From JBGSON01 sp041739085 (lineage in GTDB: Bacteria > Patescibacteriota > Gracilibacteria > CAIRYL01): DNA of 20,372 nucleotides. Made by a program: the position numbers and the translations under genes. This document shows positions 1 to 6,166 of this stretch, piece by piece. The first letter of the stretch is position 1, and each line of letters begins with the position of its first letter. The stretch lies in the NCBI GenBank assembly GCA_041739085.1, contig JBGSON010000029.1:1-20372 (forward strand). The letters run 5' to 3'. The notes beneath the pieces were generated by a model. It saw only the letters and a program-made list of their open reading frames with translations. It was not told the DNA's origin and did not search any database.

Positions 1-543
1 CTGAACAGGCAGTATTCGCTCGAGGAATATGAAAATCTTCGCGGACAACTCGTTGAAAAAATGAAGAAGGATGGAGAATACGGTGAATTCTTCCCTTACC
101 GCTTCGCGTACAACGGATTTAATCTCTCCCTCGGGGCTTTCTATTACGACGAAACGTCGGAATCCATTGAGAAGAAAGGTGGATTCTTTGAGGAAGACCC
201 TGAAAGTGAAAAAAGAGGGATCGCCGGAGATACTCTTCCGGATTCCGGTGGTAGCGACATGGGAAAGTATTCCGGTAAAATCATCCTCTGTGCAAAAACA
301 GGGAAAAGGTACAGTTTCATTCCGAAGGAGATCGAGTTCTACAAATCAAAATCGATTCCACTTCCGTGTTTTTATCCGGAAGAGAGAAACCTGAGGAGAT
401 ACCGGGAGATCGTTCCCTTCACCCCGAGGGACACGCAGTGTGCTTCATGCGGAAAGACAGTGGTCACCTATTATCCCGTTTCCTGGGGATATGCGAATGT
501 TCTCTGTGACATGTGTTATGAAGAAAGGCTCTACTCCGAATGA
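1..543 (+). CDS. Cysteine-rich zinc-ribbon protein, C-terminal part (5' end outside window)
   Basis: The reading frame is open from base 1 and is the C-terminal ~180 residues of a member of the same family as the proteins at 2976 and 6167. The first codons read LNRQYSLEEYENLRGQLVEK, aligning with the LNKEYAENEYEALVSRI stretch of the 6167 protein, and are followed by the family motif GEYGEFFPYRFAYN. The terminal zinc ribbon is intact (CASCG, then CDMC near the end). The preceding ribbon-like unit is eroded: its first CxxC is now CAKTG and its second is CFYPEE. The ATG at base 61 is internal, not the start. No function is established for this family. Zinc binding is inferred from paired CxxC motifs, and the Cys-rich middle seen in the paralogs lies outside the window here. 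Confidence 0.85.
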   Translation: MNRQYSLEEYENLRGQLVEKMKKDGEYGEFFPYRFAYNGFNLSLGAFYYDETSESIEKKGGFFEEDPESEKRGIAGDTLPDSGGSDMGKYSGKIILCAKTGKRYSFIPKEIEFYKSKSIPLPCFYPEERNLRRYREIVPFTPRDTQCASCGKTVVTYYPVSWGYANVLCDMCYEERLYSE

Positions 544-564
544 CGATTTCTACAAAAAATAAGC

Positions 565-592
565 TTGCAAAAAATAAAAAAGATTATAAAAT
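565..592 (+). promoter_or_regulatory. Putative sigma70-type promoter of the methyltransferase gene
   Basis: TTGCAA (565-570, 4/6 to TTGACA) and TAAAAT (587-592, 5/6 to TATAAT) are separated by 16 nt in the A-rich gap after the zinc-ribbon gene. Predicted transcription would start near 599, giving a leader of about 16 nt with AGGA just before the ATG at 616. Confidence 0.4.
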
Positions 593-615
593 AAACACCC
601 ATTTTCTCAGGATAC

Positions 616-1383
616 ATGCAAAAAGTCCTCGCACCATCTTCTCAGGACATTGATTCCAGGGCATATTATTCGACTCCTGACGGTACCGCGATAACAGATC
701 CCGACAACCATGGCAAAGAGATCGAGGAATACTTTCGGGAGGAGATCATGATGCTGCGGCAACTCCTGGAAGGAAAGGATGTTCTGGAATGTGGATTTGG
801 AACCGGGAGAGTCCTTTTAGGTCTTGGAGATGACGTGAGAAGGATTGATGGCGTGGATATCAATCGGGATCTCGTTTGCTGTTTCAGAGAAAAATTCGGA
901 AGGACTTTCCGGAAAGGACGAGTATTCCAGGGCGATTTTGCGACCTTTCCTCTTCCGAAGTATCGAAAAGGCGAAAAATATGATGCCGCGCTCTTTGCAT
1001 TTAACACACTCGGGAATTATCCGGATCCGCGGGAGATCATCGAGCATGTGAGGACGCTCGCCCGTTCGGTCTGCATATCATTCTGGAAGGCGGGAGGAAG
1101 GAGTCGCCTGGCGCGTGATGAGTTTTACCAGCAGTGCGAGAGCGGAGAGTATAATCCGGGGGAACTTCTTTGCGGCGGAGTCTGCAGGACAGACAAGGGG
1201 TTCTACTCGAGAGATTTCAATCAGCGTGAACTCAAAGCTTTTGCGCAAAAATATCATCTGTTCATGCGACAGATCATTCCCGCTCGACTCTTCCTCCTTC
1301 TGAACGCAGATCTCGAGCCGGAGCCGGGATTTTCATATATCCCCTTTGACGAATACGGGGATCCTGAACTGCCGGTCACCTGA
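616..1383 (+). CDS. Class I SAM-dependent methyltransferase
   Basis: A 255-residue protein with a Rossmann-type S-adenosylmethionine fold. Motif I is VLECGFGTGR (residues 56-65). The acidic residue at the end of strand 2 is D81 in DGVDIN. A motif II/III-like FQGDFATFPL follows, then a strand-4 region YDAALFAFNTLGNY. The N-terminal ~50 residues (YYSTPDGTAI, helical EEYFREEIMML) resemble the lid of small-molecule or protein methyltransferases, but the substrate cannot be read. The ATG at 616 has only AGGA 3 nt upstream and a promoter about 25 nt upstream. It sits directly downstream of a zinc-ribbon gene in the same direction, separated by 72 nt with its own promoter, so functional linkage is only positional. 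Confidence 0.8.
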   Translation: MQKVLAPSSQDIDSRAYYSTPDGTAITDPDNHGKEIEEYFREEIMMLRQLLEGKDVLECGFGTGRVLLGLGDDVRRIDGVDINRDLVCCFREKFGRTFRKGRVFQGDFATFPLPKYRKGEKYDAALFAFNTLGNYPDPREIIEHVRTLARSVCISFWKAGGRSRLARDEFYQQCESGEYNPGELLCGGVCRTDKGFYSRDFNQRELKAFAQKYHLFMRQIIPARLFLLLNADLEPEPGFSYIPFDEYGDPELPVT

Positions 1384-1415
1384 TGGGGAAGGTCCTATTG
1401 GGAATGAGGGACGGG

Positions 1416-1424
1416 TGATAGAAT
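1416..1424 (+). promoter_or_regulatory. Extended -10 promoter, probably leaderless
   Basis: TGATAGAAT is an extended -10 element (TG at 1416-1417, TAGAAT 1419-1424, 5/6). It lies 6 nt before the ATG at 1431, so transcription would begin at or next to the start codon. The same arrangement is seen at 2963 and 6154. Confidence 0.4.
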
Positions 1425-1430
1425 CCGGGC

Positions 1431-1613
1431 ATGAACACGAGTACTCAGTGCGGGAGCAGGTACGAAATTTCTCTCAAAGAGAAGGATTTTCTCGCCCTCA
1501 TGAATGTCGGGGGATTCCCGGAGGTTATGGATGCGAATGTGCGGGAATTGCGGAGATCCAATCATCCGGAAATAGCATTCTGTGAAAAATGTTATGTAGA
1601 ACAGACACATTAA
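1431..1613 (+). CDS. Mini zinc-ribbon protein, reduced relative of the large paralogs
   Basis: A 60-residue ORF whose sequence parallels the C-terminal ribbon unit of the large zinc-ribbon proteins. QCGSRYEISLKEKDF matches QCGKNYRIIEQELEF of the 2976 protein. RELRRSNHPE occupies the place of QRMEMRNPRT, and FCEKCYVEQ matches FCEACYLAR of the 6167 protein. Only three cysteines of the usual set remain (one in QCG, two in CEKC), so a complete four-ligand site is not obvious. No Shine-Dalgarno is present, but an extended -10 sits 6 nt upstream. It could be a functional short relative or a decaying fragment left by a recombination event. I favour a real small gene, with modest confidence. Confidence 0.5.
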   Translation: MNTSTQCGSRYEISLKEKDFLALMNVGGFPEVMDANVRELRRSNHPEIAFCEKCYVEQTH

Positions 1614-1644
1614 AATATAGGATAATAGCGGAAAAGCAATTATA

Positions 1645-1705
1645 TATTTAGCATGTTAAATAAAAGTTATATAAAATTGACATACACAGAGAGATGACTT
1701 ACTCT
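1645..1705 (+). promoter_or_regulatory. Inverted repeat plus -35/-10 upstream of the first small acidic protein
   Basis: An 18-bp inverted repeat TATTTA-GCATGT-TAAATA (1645-1662) lies in a very AT-rich gap. It is followed by a perfect -35 TTGACA (1677-1682). A 17-nt spacer later the -10 is weak (TACTCT, 1700-1705). The inverted repeat could be an operator, but AT-richness makes short palindromes likely by chance. Confidence 0.35.
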
Positions 1706-1726
1706 GACTCCCTGTAGTTTTTTCTT

Positions 1727-2125
1727 ATGGGTGAAATGATAAGAAAGAAAGCGCCTGATTTTAAAACTGTTTCTGGAGAAATCCAGGGTCATGGTCCTAT
1801 CCTTGCGGAGATGCAGGAAGTGTATGAAGTGGCGATGCAGAGCATCCTCTCCATGAATCCGCTGCAGATTGAAGTGCTTTCTTCACGCGCTGAGTCGGGA
1901 CGCATGGAGGAAGTGAGAGCATACGTGAAGCTCTCGTACCAGATGTTTCTCGATCAACGGAAAAAAAGGGAAGAGGAGGAAGGGGTTTCGGAGAACGCGT
2001 TCCAGTATCTCGACTTCCTTTTTTCCCGCGCATGCGGACTGGAGGATGTCATTACGGGGTGCGTAAAAAAAGCGCTCATTGTTATGAGCAGGGATTGCGA
2101 CGGATCCGGTCAGTCATCGTTCTGA
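1727..2125 (+). CDS. Small acidic helical protein of unknown function (MGE type)
   Basis: A 132-residue protein I do not recognise. It is predicted mostly alpha-helical, with a highly charged stretch around DQRKKREEEEGVSE (about residues 75-90) and a C-terminal helix LEDVITGCVKKALIVM. It has no signal peptide or membrane segment. Its start MGEMIRKK resembles the MGETSSPG start of the 127-residue protein at 4804, and both have a VY(E/D) at a similar place (EMQEVYEVAM versus VARRVYDEVS). They may be distant paralogs, but identity is too low to assert. Its 3' end overlaps the convergent TrmB-like regulator gene by 12 bp. No clear Shine-Dalgarno is visible; the start is chosen as the first ATG after the promoter. 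Confidence 0.6.
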   Translation: MGEMIRKKAPDFKTVSGEIQGHGPILAEMQEVYEVAMQSILSMNPLQIEVLSSRAESGRMEEVRAYVKLSYQMFLDQRKKREEEEGVSENAFQYLDFLFSRACGLEDVITGCVKKALIVMSRDCDGSGQSSF

Positions 2126-2884
2126 GTTCTTCATGATGAGATCAAGGAGAAAATGGAACATCTGGCTGATCTCCGATTGTTTGATCTTGATCCCGATCTG
2201 TCCGGTCTTGTAGCACATGAGGTAGACGGAATGGCCGGCGAGAAAAATATTCGTCGTCCCTTTCGCCGCGGGGAGTTTTTCGGGATTGAATTCTTCCATG
2301 GGGACCGAATCAATGGTGTAGGGGATGAGATCACCGGTCGCTTCATACACCTCCAGGTCGATATTCATGGATTTCAGCTCCCGGAAGAAGCCTTCAACGT
2401 ATTTCGAAAGGGGAACGTCCCCCAGTCTTTCCTCAAACGTGTTGGAGGTGAGCATCCGGATCTGGCGGAGATGCTCGGAACGGATTTCAAACAGGAGATC
2501 ACGGAAGAGCCTCCGGATCCCCGCCTCCCCTTCAAAGACCTCCAACCGGGGCATGAGTTCAATGTGACCCTGGAGCGCGTTCAGGGATTTTTCAAAAAGT
2601 GGGAATTTTTCCATGAGTCCGGAGATGGATTCCTGTTTTTCCCTGAGGTGCATCCTCAAGACTTCCGGATTCGAGATCCCGAAACACTGGATATCATTAT
2701 GGAAATGGATCTTCAGAAATCCTCGCTCCACGAGCCGTTTCAGGTTTTTATACGCGGTGACGCGATCCATGCCGCATTTTCTCGCTACGACAGACGCCGG
2801 TTGCGTCCCGATTTCAGCGAGCGTCATGTAGAGGATCTTTTCTTTTTCTGTACAGCCGAAGGCGGTAAGGAAGTCCTCGATCAT
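2114..2884 (-). CDS. TrmB-like transcriptional regulator
   Basis: A 256-residue protein with an N-terminal winged helix-turn-helix of TrmB type: TEKEKILYMTLAEIG (residues 12-26), then SVVARKCGMDRVTAYKNLKR as helix-turn-helix (31-50), and a wing LVERGFLK. A helical linker (about 75-105) is followed by the TrmB-like effector domain, recognisable by EVFEGEAGIRRLFRDLL (115-131). TrmB proteins classically bind sugars, but archaeal and bacterial relatives respond to varied ligands, so the signal is unknown. It is divergent from the zinc-ribbon gene at 2976, with an intergenic region of only 91 bp. That region carries an 18-bp inverted repeat over its own predicted transcription start, which suggests autoregulation and possibly control of the neighbour. 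Its tail overlaps the convergent gene ending at 2125. Confidence 0.8.
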   Translation of the reverse strand: MIEDFLTAFGCTEKEKILYMTLAEIGTQPASVVARKCGMDRVTAYKNLKRLVERGFLKIHFHNDIQCFGISNPEVLRMHLREKQESISGLMEKFPLFEKSLNALQGHIELMPRLEVFEGEAGIRRLFRDLLFEIRSEHLRQIRMLTSNTFEERLGDVPLSKYVEGFFRELKSMNIDLEVYEATGDLIPYTIDSVPMEEFNPEKLPAAKGTTNIFLAGHSVYLMCYKTGQIGIKIKQSEISQMFHFLLDLIMKNSER

Positions 2885-2889
2885 TGTGT

Positions 2890-2907
2890 TGTTCTTCAGG
2901 AAGAACA
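2890..2907. promoter_or_regulatory. Candidate operator: 8-bp inverted repeat with 2-bp centre
   Basis: TGTTCTTC-AG-GAAGAACA is a perfect 8-bp inverted repeat about one helical turn and a half long. It directly abuts the regulator's -10 box and covers its predicted transcription start. Size, symmetry and place fit a dimeric winged-helix repressor site. Confidence 0.5.
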
Positions 2908-2914
2908 GTATACA
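2907..2914 (-). promoter_or_regulatory. -10 element of the TrmB-like regulator gene
   Basis: On the minus strand the sequence reads TGTATACT, i.e. TATACT (5/6 to TATAAT, bases 2912 to 2907) preceded by TG. Transcription is predicted near 2900, giving a leader of about 16 nt. No good -35 is visible. Confidence 0.45.
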
Positions 2915-2962
2915 GAAGCTCTAGCAAAGGCTAAGGATAATATATCATTTTCATTGTAATTT

Positions 2963-2968
2963 TACAAT
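2963..2968 (+). promoter_or_regulatory. -10 element of a leaderless zinc-ribbon gene
   Basis: TACAAT (5/6) ends exactly 7 nt before the ATG at 2976. With the usual -10 to start-site distance, the transcript would start at the A of the ATG. No Shine-Dalgarno sequence is present. Confidence 0.5.
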
Positions 2969-2975
2969 TACTCAC

Positions 2976-4613
2976 ATGCCGACCTGCAGACATTGTAAAA
3001 ATCCATTTGAAATCGGAAGTTGGGACCGGGAGTTTTATAAAAAGTTGGACGTGCCGGAACCGACATGGTGTCCGGAATGCCGGATGATGCGGAGATATGC
3101 TTTTCGCAATGAGAGAAACCTCTACAAGAGGGAATGTGATTTTTCGAAGAAGAACATCGTCTCCCTCTATTCTCCGGAGAAGCCGTTCATCGTCTATGAT
3201 GCTGACATCTGGTGGAGTGACAAATGGGATCCTCTCGATTACGGGCAGGAGTTCGATTTTTCCCGCCCGTTCTTTGAACAGTTCGCCGAACTCCGGAGGA
3301 GGGTCCCGAGGATCAATATCTCGAACATGCAGAGCGTGAACAGTTACTTCACGAACCACGCCGCGGACAACAAGAACTGCTACATGCTCTTCGCCTGCGA
3401 AAACAATGAGGATTCATACTACGGGAAACTTGTTCAGGACTGCCGGAACGTCGTCGACTGCAATTTTATCTACAATTCGGAGCTCTGCTACGAATGCATC
3501 TCCTGCTACGAATGTTACGAGTGCGCGTATCTTCAGGATTGTCACGCCTGCAGGAATACTTATTTCTCAAAGGATCTCCGGAAGTGTACGGACTGCATCG
3601 GATGCTGGAACCTCCGGGACAAAAAATACTGCATCGCGAACAAGGAGTACTCGAAAGAAGAATTTGGAGAGATGAAGAAAAAATTCAAACTCGGATCGTT
3701 TACTTTCGTGGAAAAGCAGAAAGAGTTTTTTCAGAAGAACTTCAACGGAATGATAGTCCCAAATTTCATCCAGGCGAATTCGGAAGATTCCATCGGGGAC
3801 TACCTTGAGCAGTGCAAGAACGTCCAGTATTCCTTCGATGTGACGAGGGGGGAAGAATGCCGCTATGTGACGGATGCGCTCGATCCGAAGAACGTCATGG
3901 ACAGCTCCTTCATCTACTACCGCCCGGAGTTTTGCCTCGAGACACTGAGCACGCTCGAACTCAATGCCGTGAAGTACTCGATGTTCATCTACTTTGCCCA
4001 CGATATCTCCTATTCGGAATATTGCTACCATTCAGGAAATCTCTTCGGGTGCGAAGGGCTCAAGAAAAACGAGTACTGCATCCTCAATAAACCGTATGCA
4101 AAAGAAGACTATCACCGCATGGTGAAGCGTATTATCGAGCACATGAAGAAAACCGGGGAATGGGGGGAATTCTTTCCCGTTGAGATGTCCGCCTTCGATT
4201 ACAATGAGACAGTCGCCCAAGAGTATTTTCCGAAAACAGAGAAGGAAGCGGAGACGCTCGGATGGACGTGGAAGGAGAAGAACAGAAAGGAATTCCTCCC
4301 TTCTTCGACTGTCATCCCAGACTCGATCGAAGAAGTTCCTGATTCCATCAAGAGCGAGATCCTCGCCTGCGGGCAGTGCGGGAAAAATTACCGAATCATC
4401 GAGCAGGAACTCGAATTCTACCGGAAAATCAAACTCCCGATTCCCCGGAAATGTCCGGACTGCCGCCATACGCAGAGGATGGAGATGAGAAATCCCCGGA
4501 CTCTATGGACGAGGAAATGCGGAGAATGCGGGAAGGAAATCCGGACGACGTACGCAAGAGAACGTACGGAAAGAGTCTGCTGCGAAAGGTGCTATATGAA
4601 GGGAATGTACTGA
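2976..4613 (+). CDS. Large cysteine-rich zinc-ribbon protein (complete set of ribbons)
   Basis: 545 residues. The N-terminal ribbon has C4/C7 and C32/C35 (TCRHC, CPEC), then RRYAFRNERNLYKREC. A conserved linker IWWSDKWDPLDYGQEFD follows. The middle (135-219) holds 15 cysteines in 85 residues in short periodic CxxC spacing (ELCYECISCYECYECAY), suggesting a Cys-rich solenoid or multi-metal region. After GEWGEFFPVEMSAFDYNET (394-412) come two C-terminal ribbons: C465/C468 with C493/C496, then C515/C518 with C536/C539. The first C-terminal ribbon is an internal repeat of the N-terminal one (same spacing, same EFY and R(Q)R..RN context). There is no signal peptide or membrane segment. I know this family from CPR genomes as 'zinc-ribbon domain-containing', often mis-labelled; its function is unknown. 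Nucleic-acid or metal binding is inference. It is divergent from a TrmB-like regulator. Confidence 0.88.
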   Translation: MPTCRHCKNPFEIGSWDREFYKKLDVPEPTWCPECRMMRRYAFRNERNLYKRECDFSKKNIVSLYSPEKPFIVYDADIWWSDKWDPLDYGQEFDFSRPFFEQFAELRRRVPRINISNMQSVNSYFTNHAADNKNCYMLFACENNEDSYYGKLVQDCRNVVDCNFIYNSELCYECISCYECYECAYLQDCHACRNTYFSKDLRKCTDCIGCWNLRDKKYCIANKEYSKEEFGEMKKKFKLGSFTFVEKQKEFFQKNFNGMIVPNFIQANSEDSIGDYLEQCKNVQYSFDVTRGEECRYVTDALDPKNVMDSSFIYYRPEFCLETLSTLELNAVKYSMFIYFAHDISYSEYCYHSGNLFGCEGLKKNEYCILNKPYAKEDYHRMVKRIIEHMKKTGEWGEFFPVEMSAFDYNETVAQEYFPKTEKEAETLGWTWKEKNRKEFLPSSTVIPDSIEEVPDSIKSEILACGQCGKNYRIIEQELEFYRKIKLPIPRKCPDCRHTQRMEMRNPRTLWTRKCGECGKEIRTTYARERTERVCCERCYMKGMY

Positions 4614-4624
4614 AGAACACATAA

Positions 4625-4660
4625 TACAAAATACAAAACCGGATAAGATAAAGCACAAAG
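4625..4660. repeat. YACAAAR heptamer repeats after a zinc-ribbon gene
   Basis: Two perfect tandem TACAAAA units (4625-4638) begin 11 nt after the stop codon, with a further CACAAAG unit at 4654-4660. The same heptamer occurs four times in tandem after the 6167 gene. Confidence 0.5.
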
Positions 4661-4689
4661 GCAAAAAGAAAAACCAGAAAAAATTCCTT

Positions 4690-4721
4690 GCTTGCCTGCT
4701 TGTCCGCTTGCGGGCTTTCTC
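4690..4721. repeat. Four imperfect 8-bp tandem units, GCTTNNNN
   Basis: GCTTGCCT, GCTTGTCC, GCTTGCGG and GCTTTCTC follow each other without gaps. Only the GCTT part is constant. The origin is unknown; possibly slipped-strand expansion in a non-coding spacer. Confidence 0.35.
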
Positions 4722-4748
4722 TTGAGCATTTTTTCACGTCTCCTGTTC

Positions 4749-4776
4749 TTGACTCCGGAAGAGAAAGTATTAGTAT
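4749..4776 (+). promoter_or_regulatory. Putative promoter of the second small acidic protein gene
   Basis: TTGACT (4749-4754, 5/6) and TAGTAT (4771-4776, 4/6) are separated by 16 nt. Predicted start near 4783 gives a leader of about 21 nt. Confidence 0.45.
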
Positions 4777-4803
4777 GGAGCCTTCCTTCTTTCAGATCCT
4801 CAT

Positions 4804-5187
4804 ATGGGTGAAACTTCGTCTCCAGGTGTTTCCTTCGATGCGTTTTTTGTTTCAGATAATCCCAATCCCCACCTCGTTTCCGTTGCCAGACGAGTCTATG
4901 ATGAAGTCTCGAAGCATTACCAGGGACTGGGAGAAGAAGAGAAGCAGGCATTTCTGAAGCATTTGGATTCTCCTGAGTCGTCCGATGCCTTTCTCCGTGT
5001 GCTGAGGCAGCGCGTGGAAGAGGCTGCATACGTTTTGCGACACAGTGACGAGGTTCCTGCTTCAGTCGCTCTTCTCATGGGAGTCGATGTCATGAAATTC
5101 CTCCCGACGGAAATCATGAAGGTCGTTATGGACGCTCTCCAAAATGCGAGAGATCTCATGAGAGGGGAATTGAGGAAGAAGGACTAA
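4804..5187 (+). CDS. Small acidic helical protein of unknown function (MGE type)
   Basis: 127 residues, not recognised. The sequence suggests several amphipathic helices: HLVSVARRVYDEVSKHY, EEEKQAFLKHLDS, FLRVLRQRVEEAAYVLRHS, and a C-terminal IMKVVMDALQNARDLMRG. There is no signal peptide, membrane span or cysteine. It occupies the same relative position as the 132-residue protein at 1727, just before a TrmB-like regulator in the second cassette, and shares the MGE start. A distant paralogy is possible but not demonstrated. ATG 4804 is preceded by a plausible promoter but no Shine-Dalgarno. It could be a regulator partner or an adaptor; nothing in the sequence decides. Confidence 0.6.
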   Translation: MGETSSPGVSFDAFFVSDNPNPHLVSVARRVYDEVSKHYQGLGEEEKQAFLKHLDSPESSDAFLRVLRQRVEEAAYVLRHSDEVPASVALLMGVDVMKFLPTEIMKVVMDALQNARDLMRGELRKKD

Positions 5188-5196
5188 CAGAAAACG

Positions 5197-5205
5197 TGGT
5201 ACTAT
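5197..5205 (+). promoter_or_regulatory. Extended -10 of the second TrmB-like regulator gene
   Basis: TGGTACTAT: TG at 5197-5198 and TACTAT (4/6) at 5200-5205, just downstream of the small-protein stop. Transcription would begin near 5212, about 30 nt before the chosen ATG. Confidence 0.35.
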
Positions 5206-5241
5206 TTTCCCCTGTGAGCCGCATTTTTTTTGATCATTGCC

Positions 5242-6012
5242 ATGGAAATGAAAGACCGCATCATCGGCCTCCTCACAAAACTCGGTTTTACGAACGGGGA
5301 GGCGAAGTTCTATCTCTCGCTCCTCAGGAAACCGGGGGCGACCATGGGGGAACTCCTGAGAGACTGCCGGATCTCCAAATCCGCGGCATACCGCATGGAG
5401 GAAAAATTCCGGTCTCTCCGCCTTCTTCATTCTTCTGAAAACGAATGGAGAAAGAACCTCTACGCTGTTCCGCTCAAAAGGCTCGCGGAGATCGTGTCCG
5501 CGAAACAGAGGAACCTCCGGAAAATCGAGCTTGAACTGAAGCGCCTCGACAACCTCTTCGAACTTTCCCAGTCTTCCGGGATCGAAGAGCCGTTCCAGGT
5601 TTTTACTGATCAGGAAGAGATCTCGGAGCAGTATACATCCGCATTTTCAAAGAAATGGGATCACTTCCTCTGCTACGGGTCGACGGAAAGACTTCCGGAC
5701 GTTGCAGGAAATGCGGTCGAGAACGCATGGGTAAAGACAAGGGCGAAGCAGGGGAGAGGCGCCGATGTGCTCATCACGGAAATCGGGGATTACGCGAGGG
5801 AGTTCCTTCCCCGTGATGAACGGGAGTTCCGGAGAACGAAAATCGCCGTTGATCCGAAAAACCAGAACTTCTGCCTCTGCATTTACGACAACGATGCCAT
5901 GATCCTGGAAAATGACCCGGAACTTGGAAAAAGGCTTATCTCCGTGAATGACCCGATGCTTGTCCGTCTCTACAAAAATCTTTTCGGTTCTCTGTGGCAG
6001 ACCGCCGCATAG
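5242..6012 (+). CDS. TrmB-like transcriptional regulator (second copy)
   Basis: 256 residues from ATG 5242, the same length as the regulator at 2114-2884. The winged helix-turn-helix is at about residues 5-65: IIGLLTKLGFTNGEAKFYLSLL, then TMGELLRDCRISKSAAYRMEE as helix-turn-helix. A coiled linker KQRNLRKIELELKRLDNLFELS (88-109) follows. The effector domain opens with FQVFTDQEEISEQYTSAF (118-135), equivalent to the EVFEGEAGIRRLFRD of the first copy. The frame is open upstream to a TTG at 5230, but ATG 5242 (or 5248) is the more natural start. The gene is co-directional with, and 154 bp upstream of, the zinc-ribbon gene at 6167, mirroring the regulator and zinc-ribbon pairing at 2114/2976 but in a different orientation. 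The ligand is unknown. Confidence 0.78.
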   Translation: MEMKDRIIGLLTKLGFTNGEAKFYLSLLRKPGATMGELLRDCRISKSAAYRMEEKFRSLRLLHSSENEWRKNLYAVPLKRLAEIVSAKQRNLRKIELELKRLDNLFELSQSSGIEEPFQVFTDQEEISEQYTSAFSKKWDHFLCYGSTERLPDVAGNAVENAWVKTRAKQGRGADVLITEIGDYAREFLPRDEREFRRTKIAVDPKNQNFCLCIYDNDAMILENDPELGKRLISVNDPMLVRLYKNLFGSLWQTAA

Positions 6013-6014
6013 CC

Positions 6015-6040
6015 GCTTTTCCCTTTTTTACGGGAAAAGC
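6015..6040 (+). terminator. Stem-loop just after the regulator gene
   Basis: GCTTTTCCC (6015-6023) pairs perfectly with GGGAAAAGC (6032-6040) across an 8-nt T-rich loop, starting 3 nt after the stop codon. The position suits a terminator or mRNA-stabilising hairpin, but no U-tract follows it, so it is not a canonical intrinsic terminator. Confidence 0.4.
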
Positions 6041-6151
6041 CCATGAAGGGATTGTGTTTTCCCGGTGAGAGATCACCTCAGAACGAGAGGAAAAATCGCC
6101 GCTTTTTTGACGTATTTCCCCTGACACCTATAGTGAGAAGAGGATTTTACC

Positions 6152-6159
6152 TGTATAAT
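6152..6159 (+). promoter_or_regulatory. Consensus -10 of a leaderless zinc-ribbon gene
   Basis: TATAAT at 6154-6159 is a perfect -10 box with TG directly before it. It ends 7 nt before ATG 6167. The upstream ATG at 6158 overlaps the box itself and so would not be in the transcript, which decides the start. Confidence 0.6.
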
Positions 6160-6166
6160 GCTACTT

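Noticed and set aside
2153..2959. A 268-codon plus-strand frame opposite the TrmB-like regulator
   Set aside because: It mirrors the regulator gene on the other strand. The minus-strand product has clear winged-helix and TrmB motifs; the plus product has none.
3494..3600. Cysteine-codon-rich run in the zinc-ribbon gene as a possible DNA repeat or CRISPR-like array
   Set aside because: The periodicity is at protein level (CxxC); the DNA units vary in sequence and there are no spacers. No CRISPR array was seen anywhere.
4592..5029. A 145-codon minus-strand frame across the spacer at 4614-4803
   Set aside because: It covers low-complexity spacer repeats and the antisense of two genes, with no family features.
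6158..6166. ATG at 6158 as start of the third zinc-ribbon gene
   Set aside because: It overlaps the perfect -10 box TATAAT, and the paralog begins with the sequence equivalent to ATG 6167.
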